Source: TMED27 sp041397865 (GTDB taxonomy: Bacteria > Pseudomonadota > Alphaproteobacteria > Micavibrionales > Micavibrionaceae). Taken from it: a stretch of DNA of 64,000 nt. This document shows positions 43,178 to 51,415 of the stretch, one piece after another. Location of the stretch: contig JAWKVT010000003.1 of the NCBI GenBank assembly GCA_041397865.1, positions 124,001-188,000 on the forward strand, in the 5' to 3' direction. A program made the translations under genes and the position numbers. Every line of letters begins with the position of its first letter. Positions within the stretch are counted from its first letter, which is position 1. The notes beneath the pieces are model-generated. The model saw nothing but the letters and a program-made list of their open reading frames with translations, ran no database searches and was not told the DNA's origin.

Positions 43178-44305
43178 ATGAAAAACCCTGTCGTAATTTG
43201 CGGATTTAAGCGCTCACCCATGCATTTCGCCAATAAAGGCGCGCTGGCAAAGGTTCGCCCCGATGATATGGCCGCTGAAGTGGTGAAGGCGCTTGTGGCT
43301 GCAACCGGGGTGGACCCGGAGCATATCGAAGACCTCATCATGGGCTGCGCGTTTCCCGAGGCCGAGCAGGGTTTTAATATCGCCCGGCTGGTCGTAAACC
43401 ACGCCGGTTTGCCGGTTTCTGTTGCCGGGGCCACGGTGAACCGTTTTTGCGGTTCATCCATGAGCGCTATTCACATGGCTGCGGGGATGCACCAGATGGA
43501 TGCAGGGCAGGTTTTTATCTGCGCGGGCGTGGAGAGTATGAGCCGCATTCCCATGGGCGGCTTTAACCCGATGCCCAACCCGGCGATTTTTGCGAAATAC
43601 CCACAGGCTTACATAAGCATGGGCGAAACGGCGGAAAACCTTGCGAAGAAGTATTCCATCTCTCGCGAGGAGCAGGAAGAGTTTGCAGTTCATTCGCACA
43701 AGAAAGCCGCCGCCGCCGCCGAATCCGGCAAATTCGATGATGAGCTTGTGCCCATAGGCGATGTGACGGCAGACGGCACCATACGCCCGGATTCAAGCGT
43801 GGAGAAACTGGCTACGCTCCAGCCCGCTTTTGATAAAGACGGAACCGTGACAGCGGCGACCTCTTCGCCGCTCACCGATGGCTCTGCTGCTGTGCTGGTG
43901 GTGGGCGAGGGCTATGCCGATAAAATGAAGCTGCCGAAGCTGGCGCGGATCAAATCCGTGGCCGTGGCCGGTTGCGCTGCGGAAATTATGGGCATAGGCC
44001 CGGTTCCGGCTACGAAAAAAGCCTTGGAGCGCGCCGGACTTACGCTTGATGATATTGATATTATCGAACTGAACGAGGCTTTTGCGGCGCAGGGTCTATC
44101 GGTGATTAAAGAACTTGGCATGGATATCAATAAAGTGAATCTTGACGGCGGCGCGATTGCTTTGGGGCACCCGCTGGGCACATCGGGCGCGCGGATTACC
44201 GGGAAAGCCGCCTCGCTCCTCCACCGCGAGAAAGCCAAATACGCCCTCGCCACCATGTGCATCGGCGGCGGGCAGGGCGTTGCTACGGTGCTGGAGGCCA
44301 TATAG
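43178..44305 (+). CDS. fadA: Acetyl-CoA acyltransferase (thiolase, FadA type)
   Basis: From the ATG at 43178, with GGAG upstream, the protein has 375 residues. The nucleophile Cys91 is in VNRFCGSSMSAIHMAAG, the His motif is GGAIALGHPLGTSGAR and the second Cys is in TMCIGGGQGVATVLE. It carries out the last thiolytic step of beta-oxidation. The longer frame from 43097 lacks a ribosome site. A small AT-rich gene separates it from fadN. Confidence 0.95.
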   Translation: MKNPVVICGFKRSPMHFANKGALAKVRPDDMAAEVVKALVAATGVDPEHIEDLIMGCAFPEAEQGFNIARLVVNHAGLPVSVAGATVNRFCGSSMSAIHMAAGMHQMDAGQVFICAGVESMSRIPMGGFNPMPNPAIFAKYPQAYISMGETAENLAKKYSISREEQEEFAVHSHKKAAAAAESGKFDDELVPIGDVTADGTIRPDSSVEKLATLQPAFDKDGTVTAATSSPLTDGSAAVLVVGEGYADKMKLPKLARIKSVAVAGCAAEIMGIGPVPATKKALERAGLTLDDIDIIELNEAFAAQGLSVIKELGMDINKVNLDGGAIALGHPLGTSGARITGKAASLLHREKAKYALATMCIGGGQGVATVLEAI

Positions 44306-44314
44306 GGTGCGTTC

Positions 44315-44668
44315 ATGCTGTATTTTTACGAAGATAAAGGAGAAGGTTGGGCATACAATGTCGGGGTGGAACTCGATCCTGATAAAATTTTGATTAGCGA
44401 ATGGAATTTAAGTCAGACAGCTAAGGATTGTTACGGAGACTCAGATGCGGAATTCTTTCTAATTATAAAACGTAAGAATGCAGAGAGATTTTTGAGGGCT
44501 TGCTGTAACGAAGAAGGACTTTCAAAAGAAAAAATTGATGAAAATCCAACGGATGAGATCATTTTGGATGTGCTAAAAAAGCTTTATATGGGTAAAAAAA
44601 GTGCCTTTATGAACATGAAAAAAGTTTTGCAAAGAAACGATATTTCATACGAGTTTCAGCATTGGTAA
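44315..44668 (+). CDS. Small AT-rich gene between fadA and fadN, unknown
   Basis: The 117-residue acidic protein (MLYFYEDKGEGWAYNVGVEL...) has a charged, probably alpha/beta make-up and no membrane or signal segment. A Cys pair lies in RACCNEEG. Base composition is visibly AT-richer than fadA and fadN, so it looks inserted into the fad operon. Spacing of nine bases from fadA and 31 bases to fadN allows co-transcription. No family was recognised. Confidence 0.65.
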   Translation: MLYFYEDKGEGWAYNVGVELDPDKILISEWNLSQTAKDCYGDSDAEFFLIIKRKNAERFLRACCNEEGLSKEKIDENPTDEIILDVLKKLYMGKKSAFMNMKKVLQRNDISYEFQHW

Positions 44669-44699
44669 GCCGCGTAAATTTTTTTAAAAGAGGTTTTAA

Positions 44700-47090
44700 A
44701 TGACGCAAATCAATAAGGTCGCAGTGATCGGTTCAGGCGTGATGGGCAGCGGAATTGCCGCGCATCTGACGAATGCGGGTTATCCGGTTGTGTTGCTGGA
44801 TATAAAGGTCGAAGGGCGCGATCTTGCCGCCGAAGCCGTTGCCAAAATGCTCAAAACCGACCCCGCGCCCTTCATGCGCAAGCGCAATGCCAAGATGATT
44901 ACCACCGGCACCATCGACGACGACCTTGATCTCATCAAAGATTGCGACTGGATCATCGAGGTTGTGCTGGAAAAACTCGAGATCAAACACGCCACTTACG
45001 CGAAAATTCAAAAGGCACGCAAGAAAGGTTCCATCGTTTCTTCCAACACCTCGACTATCCCGCTGCACAAACTCGTTGAAGGCCAACCCAAGGACTTCGC
45101 TAAAGATTTCATGATTACCCACTTCTTCAATCCGCCGCGCTATATGCGCTTGCTCGAACTTGTCGTGGGCGAGGACACCGATAAAAAAGCCGCCGAGACA
45201 GTCCGCGAGTTTTGCGATGTGAAGCTTGGCAAGGGCGTCGTGCAAACCAACGACACCCCCGGCTTTATCGCCAACCGTTTGGGCGTGTTCTGGCTCACCG
45301 CCGGGGTGAACGAGGCGATCAAGCAAGGCGTTTCGGTTGAAGTGGCCGATGCGGTGATGAGCAAACCTGTCGGTATTCCTAAAACCGGCGTGTTCGGTTT
45401 GATTGATCTGGTGGGGATTGATTTGATGCCCAAGCTTTCGGAGTCTCTGCTTTCAACGCTCCCCAAAGACGATGCCTACCGCGAAATTTTTGAAGATTAC
45501 AAATTCATCCACCAAATGATCGAGGCCGGATACACGGGCCGCAAAGGCAAGGGCGGGTTTTACCGCCTCAATCCCGATGCAAAAGGTAAAGAGAAACAGG
45601 CTCTTGCTCTTAGCCCCGACAAATTTGATGAATCCCAATACGTCAAGGCCGATAAGCCCAAGCTGCTTTCCGTTGATGCGGGGCGCGCGGGTTTGCGCGC
45701 CGTTGTCGAAACTGATGATGAAGGGGGGCGCTATGCCTGGGCCGTTTTAAAGCAGACTCTGGCTTATGCTGCGGAATTGGTCGGTGAAATCGCCGATACC
45801 ATCCACGACATCGACGAGGGTATGAAGCTCGGCTATAACTGGAAGCAAGGCCCGTTCGAAATGATCGACGCTTTGGGGCCGAAATGGTTTGCCGATAAGC
45901 TTGAAGCGGAAAACGTCCCCGTTCCTGATATCCTCGCCAAACTCGGCGAAGGCCCTTTCTACAAAGTCGAAGGCGGCAAGGTGCAGTATTTCGGCACTGA
46001 CGGAAGGTACCATGACGTTCAACGCCCCGATGGCGTTTTGCTTTTGCGCGACATCAAACTCTCCGCCGAACCTATCGCCAAAAATTCCGCCGCTTCCGTT
46101 TGGGATATCGGCGACGGCGTGCTGTGTTTCGAACACACCACCAAGATGAACACCTTCGATGAAGGTATATTCGAAATGCTGGTCAAGACAAAAGCGATGA
46201 TCGAAGGTTCGGACGATTACAAAGCGCTGGTTGTTTATAACGAAGCCTCACATTTTTCCGCCGGAGCCAATCTCGGCCTTGCCCTGTTCATGGTGAATAT
46301 CGCCATGTTCCCGCAGGTGGAGGAGTTTATCCGTACAGGACAGAAGGTCTTTATGGACCTGAAATTTGCGAACTTCCCGATGGTCAGCGCGCCAAGCGGC
46401 ATGGCACTGGGGGGCGGGTGCGAAATTCTGTTGTGCGCCGATGCCATTCAGGCGCATGCCGAAACTTATACCGGACTGGTCGAGGCTGGTGTCGGCGTTA
46501 TTCCGGGCTGGGGCGGGTGTAAGGAAATGATCCTGCGACTGCAGGAACGCGAGCGCAAACAATTCTCCCAAAACCTCGCCAAAATCGACAAACAAAATCT
46601 GTGGTTCAGTCCCGACACCACGCCAATGGGCGCCACCCGCAAGGCCTTTGAAACCATCGGCACCGCCACGGTTGCCAAATCCGCTTTCGAAGCAAAAGAC
46701 ATCGGCTATTTCCGCGACACCGATGGCATCACCATGAACCGCGACCGTTTGCTCTACGACGCCAAACAACGCGCCTTGGAACTCGCCAAAGATTATCGTC
46801 CGCCGGAAAAGGCCGAGGATATTCGCCTGCCCGGACCAACCGGAAAACTGGCGTTGGATATGGCGGTTTCGGACTTGCACAAATCCGGAAAAGCCACCGA
46901 TTACGATGTCGTTGTCTCCGATCATCTCGCCCGCGTATTAACGGGCGGCGATACCGATGAAACCGAAACGCTGACAGAGGATGATCTCCTCAAGCTCGAG
47001 GTCGAACGCTTCATGGATCTCATGCGCAACCCCGGCACTCTCGCGCGTATCGAATATATGCTTGAGAACGGTAAACCCTTGCGCAATTAA
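44700..47090 (+). CDS. fadN: 3-hydroxyacyl-CoA dehydrogenase / enoyl-CoA hydratase (FadN type)
   Basis: The 796-residue protein has the dehydrogenase first: VAVIGSGVMGSGIAAHLTNAGYPVVLLD (NAD-binding), then ITHFFNPPRYMRLLELV. The hydratase is at the C-terminus: YNEASHFSAGANLGLAL, MALGGGCEILLCADAI and ETYTGLVEAGVGVIPGWGG. This order, opposite to E. coli FadB, is that of FadN. Together with fadA and the long acyl-CoA dehydrogenase at 33459 it completes a beta-oxidation cycle. Confidence 0.93.
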   Translation: MTQINKVAVIGSGVMGSGIAAHLTNAGYPVVLLDIKVEGRDLAAEAVAKMLKTDPAPFMRKRNAKMITTGTIDDDLDLIKDCDWIIEVVLEKLEIKHATYAKIQKARKKGSIVSSNTSTIPLHKLVEGQPKDFAKDFMITHFFNPPRYMRLLELVVGEDTDKKAAETVREFCDVKLGKGVVQTNDTPGFIANRLGVFWLTAGVNEAIKQGVSVEVADAVMSKPVGIPKTGVFGLIDLVGIDLMPKLSESLLSTLPKDDAYREIFEDYKFIHQMIEAGYTGRKGKGGFYRLNPDAKGKEKQALALSPDKFDESQYVKADKPKLLSVDAGRAGLRAVVETDDEGGRYAWAVLKQTLAYAAELVGEIADTIHDIDEGMKLGYNWKQGPFEMIDALGPKWFADKLEAENVPVPDILAKLGEGPFYKVEGGKVQYFGTDGRYHDVQRPDGVLLLRDIKLSAEPIAKNSAASVWDIGDGVLCFEHTTKMNTFDEGIFEMLVKTKAMIEGSDDYKALVVYNEASHFSAGANLGLALFMVNIAMFPQVEEFIRTGQKVFMDLKFANFPMVSAPSGMALGGGCEILLCADAIQAHAETYTGLVEAGVGVIPGWGGCKEMILRLQERERKQFSQNLAKIDKQNLWFSPDTTPMGATRKAFETIGTATVAKSAFEAKDIGYFRDTDGITMNRDRLLYDAKQRALELAKDYRPPEKAEDIRLPGPTGKLALDMAVSDLHKSGKATDYDVVVSDHLARVLTGGDTDETETLTEDDLLKLEVERFMDLMRNPGTLARIEYMLENGKPLRN

Positions 47091-47255
47091 AGGTTTAGCG
47101 TTGACCCACTCCACCACAAGCTGGGACTAAACACCTAAAGTAAGCGGTTTTGCTCAAGAAAAATATAAAACGTAGCCTCATTAGCTTCATATTAATTAAA
47201 TAATATGTAAAATTTTAGATAGATTTGATTTAAATGCCGGGGTGTAATTTTGCGT

Positions 47256-47552
47256 TTAAATCAAAAAGGACAGGGAGCAATATGACATTACAACCATAAG
47301 CACCATTTTGATTTCGGCATCAGTAACGGCAGGTTTTACGCCCATACGCACAGCAACTGCAACGCCATTCTGATTTTTCTCAGACCATTCACTTCCGGCG
47401 ATTGTGACGCAAGGCTGCACATCACAAGAAATGTAATCATTTTTTGCAGAAATTGTGACCGGAATTTCACCATATGCGGGCGCTAAAAAAACCACTGCCA
47501 AGACAACGCCCAAAACGGCTTGTCTCAGAAAAAAACAGACTGAACTTTTCAT
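47256..47552 (-). CDS. Exported small protein, apparently truncated at a junction
   Basis: The 98-residue frame has a good signal peptide (MKSSVCFFLRQAVLGVVLAVVFLAPAYGE) and a beta-rich mature part with Cys in SCDVQPCVTIAG. The last residues (VMSYCSLSFLI) are read across the antisense of the five-codon lipase-like stub at 47282. The native C-terminus therefore seems to be lost at about 47297. Function unknown. It lies on the minus strand at the left edge of the accessory island. Confidence 0.5.
   Translation of the reverse strand: MKSSVCFFLRQAVLGVVLAVVFLAPAYGEIPVTISAKNDYISCDVQPCVTIAGSEWSEKNQNGVAVAVRMGVKPAVTDAEIKMVLMVVMSYCSLSFLI
47282..47299 (+). pseudogene. Five-codon stub resembling the start of the lipase gene at 49427
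   Basis: CAGGGAGCAAT then ATGACATTACAACCATAA encodes Met-Thr-Leu-Gln-Pro-stop with a good ribosome site. The lipase gene at 49427 begins ATGACACTACAACC, encoding the same five residues, also after a GGAGAAGTAAT site. The match ends abruptly at about 47296. This reads as the 5' end of a lipase-like paralogue cut off by recombination. Confidence 0.5.
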
Positions 47553-47570
47553 GGGTAAACGTCAAAATAA

Positions 47571-47599
47571 TTGACATATTTGTGACAATTGGTTGCAAT
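47571..47599 (+). promoter_or_regulatory. Candidate promoter ahead of the inverted sites and recombinase
   Basis: TTGACA at 47571-47576 is a perfect -35 box, with TGCAAT at 47594-47599 after 17 bases as a moderate -10. It points towards the left inverted site and the recombinase gene. Confidence 0.45.
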
Positions 47600-47600
47600 T

Positions 47601-47621
47601 TTAACTTCTCCCCGAAAGTTA
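47601..47621 (+). repeat. Left copy of a 21-bp inverted repeat (candidate recombination site)
   Basis: The 21 bases from 47601 (TTAACTTCTCCCCG...) are the exact reverse complement of 47726-47746. The site itself is a partial palindrome: TTAACTT and AAGTTA arms around the eight-base centre CTCCCCGA. That is the size and layout of core sites of tyrosine recombinases (inverted arms around a 6-8 bp spacer). The asymmetric centre defines an orientation opposite to the right copy. Confidence 0.8.
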
Positions 47622-47720
47622 GTCAAGCAGTAATGACACCCGTATTTATCAATATTCAACAACCACAAACTTCATGAGTTTTTCTAAAAATATATCTCGG
47701 AAACATGCATGGATACTGGC

Positions 47721-47750
47721 CTTATTAACTTTCGGGGAGAAGTTAATAAG
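47721..47750 (-). repeat. Right copy of the inverted repeat with 11-bp palindromic arms
   Basis: CTTATTAACTT at 47721-47731 and AAGTTAATAAG at 47740-47750 are perfect reverse complements flanking the eight-base centre TCGGGGAG. The inner 21 bases (47726-47746) match the left copy in reverse. The site lies 36 bases before the recombinase start. The 104 bases between the two 21-bp copies would flip if recombination takes place between them. Confidence 0.8.
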
Positions 47751-47785
47751 AATACCGGTCATGTGGATTCAACGAGGCAGGATGA

Positions 47786-48418
47786 ATGGGATTTAGCAAA
47801 GGTCAAAATCCGCATCATCCAAGAAAAGGAGCCTCCATCAAGGTCGATCCGATCCGCGACTTGCAGGCGCTTGCGCGGATTAAACAAAATCTGGCGCGGG
47901 AACGAAAAATTCGAGATTTGTGCCTGTTTACTCTGGGAATCAACACCGCATGGCGGGCCAATGAATTGCTTTCAATCAAAGTTGGGCATGTACAACATTT
48001 AAAGGAAGGCGATAAATTGGAACTCAAACAATCCAAAACGAATAAATACCGGGTCACACCGTTAAATCCACATACAAGACGTGTTGTGGAGAACTGGCTT
48101 GATGTTTATGCAGACCAATGCTCCAATAGTTTTTGCCCTGACGCACCGCTATTTCCATCACATACCAATCGCCGAGCAGCGTTACTTGTACCGAGTGTTA
48201 CGGCGCTGGTCAAAAAATGGTGCCATGCCGCCGGAATTCATGGGCGTTTCGGTTCCCACACAATGCGCAAAACATGGGGCTATCACCAGCGCGTCACGTT
48301 TCATTCGCCGCTCGCGCTGATCTCCCAAGCGCTCGGCCATCGCAGCGAAGATGAAACCTTAACATATATCGGTATCCTGCCCTGCGAAATAGACGATTTG
48401 TACAAGATGGAACTGTGA
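47786..48418 (+). CDS. Single-domain tyrosine recombinase (FimB/FimE size)
   Basis: The 210-residue protein consists of the catalytic domain alone, with no N-terminal core-binding domain. All expected residues are visible: Arg57 in AWRANELLSIK, Lys in the following hairpin (QSKTNK), His158 and Arg161 in SHTMRKTWG, His185 in ALGHRSEDE and Tyr194 in TLTYIGI. FimB and FimE have this size and invert a short promoter segment. A GAGGCAGG site precedes the ATG. Two inverted 21-bp sites lie directly upstream, which suggests it acts on them. Confidence 0.9.
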   Translation: MGFSKGQNPHHPRKGASIKVDPIRDLQALARIKQNLARERKIRDLCLFTLGINTAWRANELLSIKVGHVQHLKEGDKLELKQSKTNKYRVTPLNPHTRRVVENWLDVYADQCSNSFCPDAPLFPSHTNRRAALLVPSVTALVKKWCHAAGIHGRFGSHTMRKTWGYHQRVTFHSPLALISQALGHRSEDETLTYIGILPCEIDDLYKMEL

Positions 48419-48432
48419 CGAAAGGATGATTG

Positions 48433-48561
48433 ATGAAACATGATGTTTCTCAATATCAAGATATGCGCGGGCAACGCATTGAGCAGCTTGAGAAACAGCG
48501 CCAAGAACAAAGCCGCACCCGCCCCGATCCTCGCCAGTTCGGCCCGGATTGGACGCACTAA
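48433..48561 (+). CDS. 42-residue charged protein coupled to the recombinase
   Basis: ATG at 48433 is preceded by GAAAGGATGATTG, with AAGGA seven bases away. It lies 14 bases after the recombinase stop. The product MKHDVSQYQDMRGQRIEQLE continues with KQRQEQSRTRPD and ends PDWTH. It is strongly charged and helical in the middle. It could be a small accessory or directionality factor, but no family was recognised. The good ribosome site and position support a real gene. Confidence 0.6.
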   Translation: MKHDVSQYQDMRGQRIEQLEKQRQEQSRTRPDPRQFGPDWTH

Positions 48562-48684
48562 CTCCACCGCCAAGCCACAAATTTGCATTTTTTATGCGTT
48601 TTGTCGTAGCGTGTTTTTGTGGTTGGAGAAGATACCTTATGCTGCTGTGGCGAACGATAATTTGAAAATAGAAAGAAGAGCGGC

Positions 48685-49425
48685 ATGAAGAAACTAACTT
48701 TGGTTGTTATCGGCGTTTGTGCGCTTGTGGGTTTTGCCTATGCGGCATCGGAGCTTTCAAGCGATAACAAAACCTATAGCTGGCGCTATAAAATGACTGT
48801 GGAGGTCGAAACGCCGGAAGGGATTGTCACAGGATCTGCAGTACGACAGATGGGAAACGAAGCGAAAGGCGTAGATTTGCCCGATGTTGGTAATCCGGCA
48901 GATGTAAGCGGGGAAGCTGTCGTGGTCGATCTGGGCAAGCGCGGAGTTTTATTTGTGCTTATCTCTCACAAAAGTGATCTGGAATTTTATTATACATTTC
49001 GTAAGTATTTTCCTCATGGCGGTTCTACGCTTGAAGGAAGTAAGTTCTATGCTAGTATGCCGACCGGCACGAAAGAGGTTTTTGATCCCGAAAAGCCACC
49101 AGGTTATCCGAAGCTTGTAACCTTTACCGATATGAATGATCCGAAATCTGTAACGCTGGTGCAAGTATGGGAGCGCCAGAGAAGCGGACTTTTCTCCCTG
49201 AAAGAAGACCGTTTTGAAGAACTGTTCGGCGAAGGTGTGAAATTGAAAGGCATCACCCTCGAAATCACCGACGAACCCGTGACGTGGGGCGTGGTGGATA
49301 AGTATTTGTCGTGGCTGAAGGATTTAAAGGGTGGGTGCCTGCATGGTGGTTTTACCGCTAGGGGCGCTCCTTTAGGGCTTTATGGCGGAAACTTCCAAAG
49401 AGACTTAGATAAATGGGAGAAGTAA
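48685..49425 (+). CDS. Exported protein, unknown, in the accessory island
   Basis: The 246-residue protein has an N-terminal hydrophobic segment (MKKLTLVVIGVCALVGFAYAAS), either a cleaved signal or a membrane anchor. The outer part is beta-rich (YSWRYKMTVEVETPEGIVTGSA, VVVDLGKRGVLFVLIS) and ends with a helix and DLDKWEK. It stops one base before the lipase ATG, so the two are probably one operon. It may serve the lipase, but that is only inference from context. Confidence 0.75.
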   Translation: MKKLTLVVIGVCALVGFAYAASELSSDNKTYSWRYKMTVEVETPEGIVTGSAVRQMGNEAKGVDLPDVGNPADVSGEAVVVDLGKRGVLFVLISHKSDLEFYYTFRKYFPHGGSTLEGSKFYASMPTGTKEVFDPEKPPGYPKLVTFTDMNDPKSVTLVQVWERQRSGLFSLKEDRFEELFGEGVKLKGITLEITDEPVTWGVVDKYLSWLKDLKGGCLHGGFTARGAPLGLYGGNFQRDLDKWEK

Positions 49426-49426
49426 T

Positions 49427-50725
49427 ATGACACTACAACCGGAACTGATGAACGCTATTTTAGCAATGGATGCATATAATCGCGGGTATGATGCAAGCAT
49501 TGAATTGCCCAGTGCTATAGATGGATCTGTCAGTATAGGAAAAGCCACCATAATTGACGCGAAAGGAGATACGGCAGCGCAAGCCATCGGCTTTTACGCG
49601 CTTGCATATGATTACGACGGACAAACGATTATTTCCTATCGCGGGACGGATTATCCGAAAGAGGGGCAAAAAACTTCTTTAGGCGTTCCCAATGATATGT
49701 TTCATGGCTGGAGTTTGGGCGGCGGCTTTGTTTCCAGTGAACAAAGCCTTATGGCTATTGATTTTTACAGGTCAATTGCGGAACAATTTTTGTTGCCGGG
49801 CAGCAATAATATTTACTTGGATGCAGATATTGCCTTAACCGGCCATTCCCTCGGCGGCGGGCTGGCGGGGTTTGTTGGGGCTTTGTATAATCAAGAAGCC
49901 GTTGTTTTTGACAGCATGACTTTTGAGTTGGCTGCTAAAAACGCTTATAAAAGAGCGACAACGCTGAATGTAGACTGGACTGACCCTTTTGGTTTTCAAC
50001 ATAGCGAAGAAATAAGTGAAGCTGTGTATCAAAGCCTGCTGAATGACCCAAGTGTTGAAGTTACGCATGCTAGCTATATAGACCCTGATTATAGAGCCAG
50101 GATTTATAGCGATGAACATGGCTTTCTTGATAATGGTGCATGGGAGATAAGTCTAGGCGGCATATCGGCGCATCATGTGAAAGGCGAGCTTCTTGAAAAG
50201 GTTCTGATTGCAAGAAGTGTGGGGGGTAACGCTGCTCAAAGCGATACCCCGCTCTATTTAGGGAAAGATGGCGTTTTTTACGATTTGATTGATGCTTCTG
50301 AATCTGCCCTTTTACAAACTGTTTACAGTGCTATTGCCTCGTTCATTGCAAAGGGGGCCGGTGGTGTTTTTTCTTCTTTTGTAACGGTTGACGATGGTAT
50401 GGAAGCGACGGCTCTACATTCACAAGCTTCGCTTGTCATTCGTATGTTTGCTAATGAACCCGGGCAAATGGGGAATACCGATTGGAAGGTGGCTGCACAA
50501 TATTTTTGGCCTGTGATGTATAGAAGCGGTTTTGCAGCAAGTATAGGTTTTGAAGACCCTGACCCGGATAGTGTAATCAGGGGGGAATTACAGGGACAAA
50601 ATAAATACGCCGACATTCTGCGCGCCGTTATCGCCTACTCTGCAATTGACGAGGGGGAGCGGCCATTCGGCGACACCGGCGACCCAACGCGCCATGTCTT
50701 CCAAACGGGTGCGGTCTTCGATTAA
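49427..50725 (+). CDS. Class-3-type lipase, possibly C-terminally truncated
   Basis: The 432-residue protein has the lipase_3 hallmarks: TIISYRGTD (residues 67-75), then the nucleophile elbow ALTGHSLGGGLAGF with Ser141. No classical signal peptide is present, which suits a type I or other non-Sec route. The final residues (GDPTRHVFQTGAVFD) do not look like a native end. The RTX-like fragment 700 bases downstream may be what remains of a longer secreted lipase family member. The target lipid is unknown. Confidence 0.82.
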   Translation: MTLQPELMNAILAMDAYNRGYDASIELPSAIDGSVSIGKATIIDAKGDTAAQAIGFYALAYDYDGQTIISYRGTDYPKEGQKTSLGVPNDMFHGWSLGGGFVSSEQSLMAIDFYRSIAEQFLLPGSNNIYLDADIALTGHSLGGGLAGFVGALYNQEAVVFDSMTFELAAKNAYKRATTLNVDWTDPFGFQHSEEISEAVYQSLLNDPSVEVTHASYIDPDYRARIYSDEHGFLDNGAWEISLGGISAHHVKGELLEKVLIARSVGGNAAQSDTPLYLGKDGVFYDLIDASESALLQTVYSAIASFIAKGAGGVFSSFVTVDDGMEATALHSQASLVIRMFANEPGQMGNTDWKVAAQYFWPVMYRSGFAASIGFEDPDPDSVIRGELQGQNKYADILRAVIAYSAIDEGERPFGDTGDPTRHVFQTGAVFD

Positions 50726-50801
50726 TAATGCTACGGAAGAATATGTGGCATCATATAAATCCACCATGACTTCAAATAAAGTGCCGTTTGAAATTAACTC
50801 C

Positions 50802-50822
50802 TTACTTCCTTTTCGAAAGTAG
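50802..50822 (+). repeat. Degenerate third copy of the inverted-site motif
   Basis: TTACTTCCTTTTCGAAAGTA resembles the left site at 47601 (ACTTC, then TCGAAAGT against CCGAAAGT), with two small indels. Its own arms TACTT and AAGTA flank a nine-base centre. It lies just after the lipase gene and in the same orientation as the left site. The resemblance is modest and may be chance. Confidence 0.3.
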
Positions 50823-50971
50823 GTGTTTTCTCCTTCCTTATCACCGGGTTTTGACGCCGTAAAGTTGTGTTAATGCGTTGATTTAAATATAAAAATATTG
50901 ACGAAGTGATGTTTTTATTTTATGAGTCTAAGAACATCGAAATCTATGGAAAAAATGAAAGAAAAGGTCGT

Positions 50972-51412
50972 ATGAAAACGCTTTTACAAATAATGGCAAT
51001 ATTAGTCTTTACAAATGCGTGCGTGCAGGCGAAAGAGTTGAAGACTGAGTATCAAACAACGTCTCAACTTTATGCACAATGTCAAGATGATATAAAGGTT
51101 AAAGAGTTTAATAAAACAAAATGTGGGGCATATCTGGATGGGTTTCGTGCGTCTTTTTATGTCTCCACCATTGGCATGATGTCAGAGGCTCTTAAAGGTC
51201 AAGATAACGAATTTATTAATGAGATAGCTGAACTGCGTAGCAAGTGTAATATTTTTGATATACCGCTGTCTACGGCTGCTAAGGGGTTCATTGAGTTTGT
51301 TCAAGAAGATCAAACAGCAATAGAATCCAAGGAGCTGCCAGCGAGTTTTCTATGGGAATACTTTCTTCATTGTGGAGAAACAATAACCAATAGCCAAACA
51401 GAAAAGGAATAA
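50972..51412 (+). CDS. Rap1a/Tai-like exported protein
   Basis: From the ATG at 50972, after AAAAGGTCGT, the protein has 146 residues with a signal peptide (MKTLLQIMAILVFTNACVQA). The pattern TTSQLYAQCQDD, KCGAYLDGFRASF, SKCNIFDIP and FLWEYFLHC has the cysteine and aromatic spacing of the Rap1a/Tai family. Some members are immunity proteins against type VI secreted amidases; many have no known role. The family match is by eye. Confidence 0.65.
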   Translation: MKTLLQIMAILVFTNACVQAKELKTEYQTTSQLYAQCQDDIKVKEFNKTKCGAYLDGFRASFYVSTIGMMSEALKGQDNEFINEIAELRSKCNIFDIPLSTAAKGFIEFVQEDQTAIESKELPASFLWEYFLHCGETITNSQTEKE

Positions 51413-51415
51413 TAA

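Noticed and set aside
46248..46925. A 225-residue minus-strand frame inside fadN
   Set aside because: It is antisense to the conserved hydratase domain with no start signal or recognisable domain.
47601..47750. Reading the inverted repeats as a rho-independent terminator
   Set aside because: The stems are AT-rich with a GC-rich loop, no T run follows, and the two copies are 104 bases apart. A recombination or binding site fits better.
47709..48002. Alternative upstream start for the recombinase in another frame (97 residues)
   Set aside because: Its frame differs from the catalytic frame and shows no recombinase motif. The 210-residue frame has its own ribosome site and all catalytic residues.
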